Of a DNA stretch of 64,000 bases, positions 54,951-64,000 are shown one piece after another. The notes below the pieces were generated by a model. That model made no database searches. It was not told the DNA's origin and was given only the letters and a program-made list of their open reading frames with translations. This DNA comes from Hordeum vulgare subsp. vulgare (taxonomy: Eukaryota; Streptophyta; Magnoliopsida; Poales; Poaceae): the NCBI RefSeq assembly GCF_904849725.1, contig NC_058520.1, positions 402,083,993-402,147,992 on the forward strand, written 5' to 3'. The translations under genes were made by a program, and so were the position numbers. Positions within the stretch are counted from its first letter, which is position 1; every line of letters starts with the position of its first letter.

Positions 54951-55909
54951 GCGGTCCTGCCGGCCGCCCTAGATGCCCAGGCCGCGCCTCAAGCTCCAGC
55001 TCCCGGTCCATCTCTAGCTCCACCGCCGCCGCCTCGCGACGATGGACACCTCCACGACGACTACCCAATCAAGACGGAGCATTTGTCGTCTTCACCAGTG
55101 AAGGCGACGACAATCATAGCCAGCGCCAGCGTCGGTGTGAGGTGAATGCCACGGTCCCCTCAGTTCCCCAATACATGCATTGGTCTGAAAAGCCCATCAC
55201 ATGGAGCCGGGTCGACCATCGTGCGGTGATCCCCAACCCGGGCTCATACGCGCTCGTCCTCGATCCTACCTTAGCCTCCCAGAGACTCACCTGCCGGTTC
55301 TCCGGGCTGTTGGTCAACGGTGGTAGCAGCATCAACATCCTCTACCTCGACACCCTCCTCAAGCTCGGGCTCAAGGAGACGGACGTCTTGCCGACCAGCA
55401 CTGTCTTCCACGGCATCGTACCGGGACAGTCCTGCTCGCCGATCGGCAAAATCCAGCTGGACGTCTTCTTCGGTGACAAGGCTCACTTCCACCGCGAGTG
55501 CATATGGTTTGAGGTGATGGATCTCAGCAGCCCGTATGACGCGCTCCTGGGCAGACCGGCTCTGGCCAAGTTCATGGCTATCCCCCACTACGCCTACCTG
55601 ACGATGAAGATGTCGGGTCCAAAGGGCATCATCACCATTGCTGGCGACTATAAGAAGTCGCTCGAGTGTGCATAGGACAGCAGCCGCCTGGCCGACGCCA
55701 TGGTGATTGCTGAGGAAAGAAGGCAGATCGACTGGCTCGTGGCTCAGGCTACTGAGCAGCCGGAGATCCCTACTCCTCCATCCCAGTCGGCCAGCGAAGG
55801 ATCCTTCAAGCCGGCTAAAGAAACCAAGCAGGTGCCACTCGACCCTGCAAACCCCAAGCAGTGCGTCACCGCCAGGGCTGGCCTTAGCCCCAAATAGGAA
55901 GGCGAGCTC
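54920..55909 (+). pseudogene. Tat-type protease, active-site Asp changed
   Basis: Residues LTCRFSGLLVNGGSSINILY show the active-site loop, but the usual DGGS reads NGGS, so the catalytic aspartate is lost. Downstream it has FHGIVPGQSCSPIGKIQLDV, FEVMDLSSPYDALLGRPALA and GIITIAGDYKKSLEC, the normal end of the domain. Stops follow at 55673-55675 and 55895-55897 (both TAG). The frame is that of the rest of pol. Confidence 0.85.
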
Positions 55910-57061
55910 TTGGACTTCCTCCATGAGAATCGGGACATCATTGCATGGTCCCCCAAAGACATGTTGGGTGTTCCGAGGAAGTACGCCGAGCATAAACTTC
56001 ACGTGCAACCGGATGCAAAGCCGGTGAAACAACCTTTGCGCCGCTTCGCCGAGGGGAAGCGGCGCACGATCGGAGAAGAGATTGCCCGGCTCCTTGCAGC
56101 CGGCTTCATCTGGAAGGTTTTCCACCCGGACTGGTTAGCTAATCCAGCCCTGGTGCTGAAGAAAAATAACACCTGGCGAATGTGTATCAACTACACAAGC
56201 CTGAATAATAATGCCCGAAAGACCCTTTCACATTACCCCAGATAGATCAAGTGATCGACTCCACAGCCGGCTGCGAACTGCTGTCGTTTTTGGATGCTTA
56301 TTCCGGCTACCATCAAATCAAGCTGGATCTAGCTAATCGCCTGAGGACCTCCTTCATCACGCCCTTCGGGGCCTACTGCTACACCACCATGACGTTCGGC
56401 CTGAAGAACGCTGGTGCGACATTCCAACGCTCCATGCAGCACTGCTTACTGCCATAGATTGGCAGAAACATCCACGTCGATGTGGATGACATTGTCGTCA
56501 AGACCAAGCAGCACTTCAGCCTCCTCGACGACTTGCGGGAGTCGTTCGACCAACCTGCGCGAGTACAAGATCTATCTCAACCCAGAGAAGTGCGTCTTTG
56601 GGGTTCCAGGCGGCAAGCTCTTGGGGTTCTTCATGTCCGCTCGCGGCATCAAAGCGAACCCCGAGAATATCGGCACCATCAAGCGGATGGTGAAGCCGGC
56701 TCGAATTCTAGACGTCCAGAAGTTCGCCGGCTGCGTGGCGTCCCTTAGCCGGTTCGTCAGCCGGCTCAGCGAGAATGCCCTTCCACTCTATCAGCTCATG
56801 AAGAAGACAACGAAGTTCGAGTGGAACGACCAGGCGGATGAAGCCTTCCGCAACCTCAAGCGGGTCATCTCGAGCCTGTCAATCTTAGCAGCGCCGGCTG
56901 AAAGGGAACCCATACTCATATATATTGCAGCGACCACTCGCGTGGTTAGTGTAGTGCTAGTAGTTGAGCGCAAGGAGGAAGGAAAGGTACTGTTAGTGCA
57001 ACGCCCTATCTACTACATCAACGAGGTCTTGTCCGCCTCCAAGCAAAACTACCCCCACTAA
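55910..57061 (+). pseudogene. Tat-type reverse transcriptase and RNase H (first)
   Basis: Begins FLHENRDIIAWSPKDMLGVP and runs through the fingers (KPVKQPLRRFAEGKRRTI, NPALVLKKNNTWRMCINYTSLN). At about 56240 the frame shifts by one and returns at about 56545. In the shifted part are LSFLDAYSGYHQIKL, TMTFGLKNAGATFQR and the catalytic motif, which reads DVDD instead of YVDD (about 56479-56490). A TAG is at 56455-56457. The thumb and connection (LNPEKCVFGVPGGKLLGF, QKFAGCVASLSRFVS, ALPLYQLMKKTTKFEW) and first RNase H follow in the original frame until a TAA at 57059. Confidence 0.85.
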
Positions 57062-57972
57062 CAAAAAATGTGTTATGGTGTTTACCTTGCCGCAAAGAAG
57101 TTGAAGCAATACTTCCAAGAGCATGCCATCACTGTGGTGAGAACTGCTCCTCTTTCAGAAATCATGGGCAACCGTGACGCGACTGGCCGGATCACCAAGT
57201 GGTCCATCTCCATGGCCGACAACGACATCCGCTACGAGCCTCACACTGCCATCAAGTCTCAGGTGGTGGCCGACTTCCTTGTCGACTGGGCCGAAACCCA
57301 GTTTGAGCCGCTACCTCCAGATTCCACTCATTGGCGGATGCACTTCGACGGCTCGAAGATGCGAACTGGTCTGGGGGGCGGCATTTTCTTGACGTCTCTG
57401 AAAGGAGACCAACTCAAGTATGCTCTCCAGATTCACTTCGCCGCCTCCAACAACGTCGCCGAGTACGAAGCACTCTCTCATGGCCTCCGGCTTGCCAAGG
57501 AGATTGGAATCCGGTGGCTCCTTTGCTTCGGCGACTCGGACCTCGTGGTACAGCAACTCTCTGGCGAATGGGATGCCAGGGACGCCAACATGGAGAGCTA
57601 CCACTTCCTCATCCAGCAGCTTAGCGGTCCTTTCGAGGGTTGCGAGTTTCACCACGTTCCCAGGGCGGACAACGAGACGGCCGATGCATTGGCCAAGATT
57701 GGCTCCACGAGACATGCCATCCCAGCCGGCGTATCCCTTGAGCAGCTGCACAAGCCATCCATCAAGCTGTCTCCAGAGTCGGCATCAGTTTTCATGCCGG
57801 CTGATCCCTCGGTGCAAGCGATGTCGGCTACGCCAGCTGCGCCGGCTATAGCTCCTGTGTTGGTTGCACTGGCTTTGTCGACTCCAACTGCGGCACCAGC
57901 TACAACCACTTCGCCGGCTACGACTTCTTCACCGGCTACAACAACAAATCCGGCTCAGCGAAGCCTCGAATA
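57062..57972 (+). pseudogene. Tat-type second (archaeal-type) RNase H and linker
   Basis: Open frame with the tail of the first RNase H (YLAAKKLKQYFQEHAI) and then an RVT_3/archaeal-type RNase H. The expected acidic residues are all seen: D in MHFDGSKM, E in NVAEYEALSHGLR, D in CFGDSDLVVQQLSG, and D in NETADALAKIGS. This extra domain is kept much better than RT. After it comes a Pro/Ala/Thr-rich linker with repeated PATT units (57880-57960), then a TAA at 57971. Confidence 0.85.
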
Positions 57973-59112
57973 ATGTCGTCTCGACACCGAGTGGGTGGAT
58001 GTCATGGAGGTAGACGGCGAGCCGGCTGCCCCGACGGCATCAGAGACACAAAGCCTCGAGCCCACGACTGCTTTATCAAGCGCGGGGGCTGCAGAAGCCC
58101 TCGACACTCAGGTCGAGATGGAGCCAGCCCTTGTGTCGGCTCCGTCGTGGGCTCAACCCATCCTGGCCTTCCTTCTTCACGGCGAACTTCCACAAGAGGA
58201 GGCGGAGGCAAGGCAGATCCAACGATGATCTACAGCCTACGCCATCATCAATCGCGAGCTGGTTCGGCGTAGCATGACTCGCGTGTTCCAGCACTGCGTC
58301 GAATCAGAAAAGGGACAGGAGATCCTCAGAGACATGCACGAGGGGGAGTGCGGGCATCATGCCGCCTCTAGAACCCTGGTAGCCAAGGCATTCCGCCATG
58401 GATTCTACTGGCCCACGGCCCTCAAGGAGGCTGTGGACATGGTCAACAAGTGTGAGGGCTGCCAACGCTTTGGCGCATAGAGCTACATCCCACATTCGGC
58501 CCTCAAAACCATCCCCTTGTCATGGCCTTTCGTCCTCTGGGGGTTGGACATGGTGGGGCCATTCAAGATGGCTCGCGGGGGCATGACCCATCTCTTGGTG
58601 GCCATTGATAAAGCTACCAAGTGGATCGAGGCTAGACCCATCAAGAAGCTTGACGGTCCCACAACCGGCGGGTTCATCACGGACATCTTTGTCCGATACG
58701 GCGTCCCTCACAACATCATCACCGACAACGGCACCAACTTCGCCAAGGGTGCTTTGGCGCTCTACTGCTTCAAGGTAGGCATCCGGATCGACTTGGCATC
58801 AGTGGCACACCAACAGTCCAACGGCCAGGTGGAGAGGGCCAACGGCCTAATCCTGTCCGGCATCAAGCTAAGACTGGTGGCACCACTTGTCAGGTCAGCC
58901 GGCTGCTGGATTGAAGAGTTGTCGGCAGTACTGTGGAGCCTCCGCACCACGCCCAACCGATCGACCGGCTGCACCCCATTCTTTCTGGTATATGGGCCTG
59001 AGGCTATCATCCCTACGGATGTCGAGTTCAACTCACCTCGAGTCACCCTATACATAGAATCAAAAACAAAGGAGGCAAGAGAAAACAGCAACGATCTGCT
59101 CGAGAAGGCACG
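57973..59112 (+). pseudogene. Tat-type integrase, cut before C-terminus
   Basis: The zinc region GHHAASRTLVAKAFRHGFYW ... CEGCQRFGA is at 58345-58477 (H-H-C-C present). A TAG follows at 58478-58480. The DDE core is open from 58517: D in LWGLDMVGPF, D in IITDNGTNF, E in GQVERANGL, all present. It ends at LLEKARD, where the Sabrina-type LTR starts at 59113. The flank GCACG (59108-59112) would be that element's target site. The first 300 bases (57973-58270) are a decayed linker. Confidence 0.87.
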
Positions 59113-59430
59113 TGATACGTCTCCATCGTATCTAATTTTCCAAATTCTTTTCCCTTGTTTTGAACTCTAATTTGCATGATTTGAATGGAACTAACCCAGA
59201 CTGACTCTGTTTTCAGCAGAATTGCCATGGTGTTGTTCTTGTGCAGAAATAAAATTTCTCGGAATGACCTGGAAACTTACGAGGATTTTTTGTGCAATAT
59301 ATAAAAAATACTGGCGCAAGAATTACCCGAAGACACGGAGCCATGGGCCCACGAGCCCAGGAGGCGCCCCCCTAGGGCGCGTCTGGTAGGCTCGTGGGGC
59401 CCACGTGGCTACGCAGCCTCCAACACCAAC

Positions 59431-59440
59431 TCTATATAGT
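59431..59440 (+). promoter_or_regulatory. TATA box of Sabrina-type LTR
   Basis: TCTATATAGT, 28 bp after the right arm of the GC-rich inverted repeat; the best TATA match among the Sabrina-type LTRs here. Confidence 0.7.
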
Positions 59441-61397
59441 CTCTTTCGTCCCAGAAAAAATCAAGACAGAGCTTTCGGGAAGAATCGCCGCCGCCACGAG
59501 GTGGAACTTGAGCAGAACCAATCTAGAGCTCCGGCAGGGCCGTCCTGCCAAGGAAACTTCCCTCCCGGAGGGGGAAATCGTCGCCATCGTCATCACCAAC
59601 ACTCCTCTCATCGGAGGGGACTCATCTCCATCAACATCTTCATCAGCACCATCTCATCTCCAAACTCTAGTTCATCTCTTGTACCCAATCTCCGTCTCGT
59701 GACTCCGATTGGTACTTGTAAGGTTGCTAGTAGTGTTAATTACTCCTTGTAGTTGTCACACCCAGTTTTTGATATCACCTGTCTTTATTGTGAAATTCTG
59801 AGCTTGTTAAAACTTTTTCAGAAAAACTAATGTTGTGAATGCCATCATTGGCATTGTATGCTTGTATGCTTGACCATGTGAGGATAAAACCGTAACTTCT
59901 TTTTGCATAACACTGATTTCCAAAACCTTTGCTTATTTCTGATCAATGTAAAACCCCACCTTAAGTTGCACTACATGCCCTCGATAGCAAGCAGTGCTTC
60001 TACCCATAGCTGGTAATCTGATATTAACCTATCTTTATATTTCAAAACCACAAACATAATTATTTTTGCAATTATTTTCCTGATTAAATAGCATGTCCAT
60101 TTGTGAGGCCAGAAATGGTATTCCAACATGGAAAAATACTTTTGTGCCTTAGAAAAATCTGATTAAATTTGGAGATGATCAGAAGGACATATATTTTCCA
60201 TACATAGGATTTTAAACCCCATTTCATATTATAATTATTGATTAAAACTATGAAAGCTATTTCTGTCTATTTTGGCATTTTGAAATATTTCCAAAGGAAA
60301 TATTCTCAATAAATTCCTATAAAATTCCAGTAATCTCCCTAAGCTCTATTTGGTGTCCACACAAAGTTTCACCTTGATCCAAGGTAAATAAGGACCCCAA
60401 ATACCCCAAAAACCCTTCCTGTCCAGAATCAAGTTAGAGCAACTCTACATAGGAAGGTTTGTCCTATGATGCTAAAACTTTGCAGGAATGCCTATTACCT
60501 CAAATGAGGGTTCCACACCAAAAATGGGATTGGTGGGACTTAGTTTGCCCACACTCCCTTTGGAAGGGACAAATCTGGTCACATTGGAGTATTTTCAAGT
60601 TTACAAAGCTAAACTTGTCCTTTGGAGCTCAAATTTCGTGAAACCCCATGGTTTACCACCAAACCCAAACATGTTAAGTTGTAGCACCAGTGGTGGGGTG
60701 CAACCCCCTTAACCCACTGTCGAAAACCTTTTGACAGTTAGGAAAAAGCCACCTCAGCCACAGCTAAACCAAACCCCTTTGCTTCAAACTCATAGATTAA
60801 GTGGCCAGCATCTGTGTCTAACCCCAGTCAACTGCCCCCTCACTGGTTCAAAGTGGAAAGGCCAAAAATCCCAATTTAGATTTCAGTTCATGACTGACAC
60901 CACCAGTATTTCTTGCCTCCCTTGACCAGCCGAAGCTCCCACAAGGACCAAACGGCTAGCTGCACTCCCAGCCAGTGCCATGAGATGCTAGACATGTCCA
61001 AAGTGCCTCAGAGCGCGCCAACATGCCGTGGCATGCCAAAACTGCGCTCTGGGCGTGCTACAGGGAGTCACCGAGGTGGGGCCGGCATTCTCGGCCAGTT
61101 CCAACCTCCCCCGAGATGTCCAACCTCCTCCTCGACAACCCTCCTGCATCGAGCAAGCCTCAGGGCCCCTCCTCTCCCGCGCTAGAGCTTGCGCGACGCG
61201 TGCCCGCGCGCACCACAACCGGCCAAGGTTGCGCGGCCACGAATGCTCGACTCCTCTCTCACTCCCTCTGCTGCAGATGGTTCGGGCAGTCCAAAACCAC
61301 GTCCTGAGACCGTGGTTTCGACCCCAGCCTCTCTCTGCACCCCCATGCGTGGCACGGCGAGTCACCGGCGCTCCCGAATCTGCTCACCATCGCGGGC

Positions 61398-61407
61398 CTA
61401 TAAATAG
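61398..61407 (+). promoter_or_regulatory. TATA box of 4 kb LTR
   Basis: CTATAAATAG between GC-rich flanks, supporting the LTR interpretation and plus-strand direction. The minus-strand relative has a weaker GGCTATACCCC at about 25765-25775. Confidence 0.65.
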
Positions 61408-63538
61408 CCCTCCCCCTCGCTCCAGCACCCCTGAGATAGCTTCACCACGATCACTAGTACCTCCCTAGCCACCCGAGCAAACCAGCAGAGCCCTAGTGCT
61501 CGAGATCGACCAAGGCCCCTCCGCCTCGGAGCTCCGGTCGATCTCCGGCTACACGACGGCTCCTGCGCCCCTCGACCCATCAAACTAACCCTCTCAACCC
61601 CAGGAAGCTTTCCCCCAAATCGCCCGAGCATTTCCGTGTCTCTAGCCACCCCCTCGACCACCTTCCGAAACTCCTCCGCCACGGCCTCCTCGTTGCCGGC
61701 GAACCCCTGCCTCCTCGTCGTTGTTCCGACCACCAGCAGGTAGGCGACAGTAAAGCGAACCCATTCCAGTCCTCGTTGGGGCATGAGAGCGTCGGCAACC
61801 ACGCCGGCGCCCTCCTCCTCCTCTCTGGCCAGAGGTAGGAGACGTCCCCGACAGGTGTGCCCCACCTGTCGGTGGCCCAGCCTCCTCCCCCGTGCTGTCC
61901 TCAGCCACTGACCACAGGGCCCCGCACATCAGGTTCAAACCTGACGGCGCGTGCGCCTGGGCATGCTATCGGCTGGCCATGGGCCAGCCCAGCTCTGGGC
62001 CGAGCTAGGCCGGGAGTTTTAGCCGATTTTCTTTTATTTTTAAAACCCTGGTTTCTAAGATTTTTATTAAAAAAATTAACCAGTGTAAAAATATAATTTT
62101 TCCACTGTTATTCTTCTAAAAATATGTAGTATTTAATGATGTGCTTGGACGAAATTCTTCAACAACTATTCTATTTTTCATTAACAAAAAGGACTAAAAT
62201 GAAATAGTTTTGCTTCTGTTTGGTTGATTTCGAAAATAATCCTTCAAGGAAAGTTTAGGAAAATATTTTTAAAATCATACCTTAGATTTATCAGTAATAA
62301 AGAACATTTTTAAAATGACTTTGTGATCTGTTTCTGTGTGAGCTATTTTCTTATTTATTATTTTATCGACGATAGAAAATCCGTGTGACGAGGGAATCGG
62401 AGCGGAAGACCTCGAAGACCCCAGATACTTAGCTGACCAAGGCAAGCAGCCCTTTGACCATGACTGAGCATATGCTACTTTACATGATAAAATAGCAACT
62501 ATTCCCGTTGCATGTGATCATAAGTGCCGGTAATCATTTGATATGATTTTACCGAAGCCTCCCCTGGAGCACATGCATTGAGCTTGACCCTACCCCTTCA
62601 GGGTCCTGCTAATACCATGTTGACAAGTAAAGGTAGAAGTAGTATTATCATGAGCATGTTGATGACATAACCCCGTCGGGTGCCACTAATGCCCGAGGGT
62701 GATGATGAGTTAGGTGGTCACTTTTGGTGAAGTGATGCACCCGATATTTGTGTGAGTATGGTTTCGGAAATGGGATTAGATTTATGTTGTGTCGACCATT
62801 CCAACCTTACCAGTATAACCACGTTACCCCTCGTGGGACGGGGCTATGTTAATTACTCTGGTCGGTGCTAGCAAAGAGCCACATTACTAGTGGCGGGAGT
62901 GATGTGTGGTCACTCTCGTGATGGGGTCGTGCCGAGTAGGACGACTATGCCATTTTTATGAGTTCCAGTCACACCGTTGGTCCCCGCATGGTTGGTACTC
63001 TCGAGAGTTGGAGCTCGTAAGACGTACAACATGTGGCCTGGGTACCAATCGAGTGGACCTCTTTGTCTAGTATCATCAGGGGAAAGGCGTTGATCGGGTA
63101 CTTACCTCGGGTATGTGATATACCACGAGTCGTGGATGACACGGAAGTTTCCCGAATCTCATGGGTCCAGCGTACTACCTCTGCAGAGTGTAAACTATTC
63201 GAATAGTCGTGTCCACAGTCAAGGACAGTTGGGTAATCCTGCTTAAACTACGTCTAGTTATTTCCGCATAAACCAAGTGAGTGTGAGTGTGTGTGTGTGG
63301 AGTTGGAAAAAGGTGTTACTATGAAAGTAATGATATGACCAAGTTCGGTGACTTGGCATATAGGGTGAACCCGGATGGTTCAGCCCTCAACAGATATATT
63401 GATATCTGTAACCTGTTCTTCAAAAGTAATTCTTTAACTTGATGCATATTCATGATCATTTCCACCAAGATGAGTTACACCAAAGATGCATGATATTGTT
63501 ATCCTTCACTTTCATTGTTCATGTCATGGGCTGTTTGC

Positions 63539-63557
63539 GAGTACTTTCAAAGTACTC
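63539..63557. other. Perfect palindrome in 4 kb LTR
   Basis: GAGTACTTTCAAAGTACTC, nine-base arms around a single C. The relative at 22823-22843 keeps the arms GAGTACT and AGTACTC with a different seven-base spacer. Confidence 0.7.
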
Positions 63558-64000
63558 ATTGGCTGGCCACTGGTTATGTTATTGACCAGACATGGGAGGA
63601 CCGGAGTTTGGAGATGAGTACGTCTTCGGAGACGCCCTTGCGAACTAGAACGCTTCCGAGTCAGAATGCTTGTCGGAGTAGGCTTGATGGCATAGGCACC
63701 CGCTTAGCCCTTATGTTTTCAGCTACTAGTGTATCTGAGTGATTTGGCCTTAGGCCCTGTCTTGTGAACTTGTCCTTCGGTCATGTGTTGTAATAATCGT
63801 TACTTGGATGTAAGACTCTTTTATTCGGTATCTGTGTTCAGTGAGCATTGATATCTGGGAGCACTGAGCACGGCGATCTCGACTAGTAAGTCGGGGTCCC
63901 CACAGTAGTTGATGCTAGTTGGTTTACTCGGTGGAAGATCATATGTTCGGATCCTTAATGCTAATCAATACCTCTCTGATCATGAACATAACTATGCTTT

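Larger units (their letters stand above)
51734..59112 (+). mobile_element. Ty3/Gypsy element, Tat lineage, 5' LTR to integrase
   Basis: 5' LTR 51734 to about 52763, PBS, gag, protease, RT, RNase H, a second archaeal-type RNase H, integrase. The extra RNase H domain after RT-RNase H is a hallmark of Tat-clade Gypsy elements. LTR start TGTCGGGGGATAACGCCGGGG and PBS TTTGGCACCCACCGTGGG are usual for this group in grasses. The element is cut in integrase at 59112 by a Sabrina-type LTR. It has stops, two compensating frameshifts in RT and changed catalytic residues. Confidence 0.9.
59754..63904 (+). repeat. Solo LTR, 4151 bp, Tekay/Del- or LARD-like, TSD GTAGT
   Basis: Starts TGTCACACCCAGTTTTTG and ends GGGGTCCCCACA; flanked by GTAGT at 59749-59753 and 63905-63909. 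It contains a GC-rich block (60940-62010) with the TATA box CTATAAATAG at 61398-61407, followed by an AT-rich block and a long tail. The order is the mirror image of 22382-26375, and the shared motifs show it is a relative in the opposite direction. No coding sequence is recognised; open frames in the GC-rich block are shadows. TGTCACACCC starts occur in Tekay-type chromovirus LTRs of grasses, which is the main hint to lineage. Confidence 0.83.
59113..64000 (+). repeat. Sabrina-type LTR, split by a 4 kb solo LTR, runs off right edge
   Basis: Starts TGATACGTCTCCATCGTATC and matches 16171 onward closely (CATGATTTGAATGGAACTAACC). It contains the inverted repeat arms TGGGCCCACGAGCC (59344-59357) and GGCTCGTGGGGCCCA (59389-59403) and the TATA box TCTATATAGT (59431-59440). 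After the solo LTR it continues from 63910 to the window end. Whether it is a 5' LTR of a full element or a solo LTR cannot be seen. Confidence 0.87.

Noticed and set aside
60913..61938. Open frames of up to 155 codons around a TATA box
   Set aside because: Same situation in the second 4 kb LTR. The TATA box belongs to the LTR. No recognisable protein and no consistent frame with the relative at 25 kb.
63280..63300. GT-rich microsatellite
   Set aside because: GTGAGTGTGAGTGTGTGTGTG is short and imperfect; not remarkable by itself.
1..64000. tRNA, rRNA, microRNA precursor or CRISPR-type arrays
   Set aside because: No cloverleaf-like or rRNA-like sequence and no regularly spaced repeats were seen by eye. 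Systematic tRNA and structure searches were not possible here.

Overview
The window is intergenic DNA of a large grass genome, almost certainly a Triticeae species (wheat, barley, Aegilops or rye group). It is wall-to-wall nested LTR retrotransposons. I found no intact host gene, no tRNA or rRNA, and no CRISPR array. The assignment rests on a BARE/WIS/Angela-type Copia element, Sabrina/Athila-type Gypsy elements with LTRs starting TGATACGTCTCC, a SIRE/Maximus-type Copia family with 1.4 kb LTRs, and a Tat-type Gypsy element with two RNase H domains. Family names are from memory of sequence style and are tentative; lineages are firmer because domains are visible.

Layout. 1-6843: minus-strand SIRE-type Copia, running off the left edge. 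6844-10414: 5' LTR plus gag of a second copy of the same family in the same direction, broken by the first. 10415-17759: plus-strand Sabrina-type Gypsy (gag-protease, an internal LTR-like block, an Athila-type ORF, 3' LTR) interrupted by a solo Copia LTR (12798-14213, TSD CCTAG). 17760-19749: 5' LTR and start of gag of a minus-strand Gypsy. 19750-21887: decayed CACTA-like fragment with a Ulp1-like domain, probably the oldest layer. 21888-33249: minus-strand Sabrina-type element whose 3' LTR holds a 4 kb solo LTR (22382-26375, TSD GCGGG). 33250-46630: minus-strand non-autonomous Gypsy (called family N here), split by a complete plus-strand copy of the same family (36317-43697, TSD GAAGT). 46631 to about 47620: fragment of another Gypsy LTR. 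About 47621-51733: 3' part of a minus-strand BARE/WIS/Angela Copia. 51734-59112: plus-strand Tat-type Gypsy with nearly all of gag and pol, inserted in the Copia gag zinc knuckle. 59113-64000: 5' part of a Sabrina-type LTR inserted in the Tat integrase, itself split by a second 4 kb solo LTR (59754-63904, TSD GTAGT).

How it works together. Nothing here looks like a working host locus. The Sabrina-type and N families encode gag and protease but no reverse transcriptase or integrase, so they would depend on enzymes supplied in trans. The elements that do carry pol (SIRE, BARE/WIS, Tat) have stops, frameshifts or lost catalytic residues. Many stops are TAG where relatives have CAG, as expected from decay of CHG-methylated cytosine. 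The most interesting signals are non-coding: an LTR-homologous block inside the Sabrina-type element just upstream of its second ORF, a covarying inverted repeat upstream of LTR TATA boxes, a conserved hairpin near the 3' end of the SIRE LTR, an AGTACT palindrome shared by the two 4 kb LTRs, and a GC-rich foreign patch in one N-family LTR.
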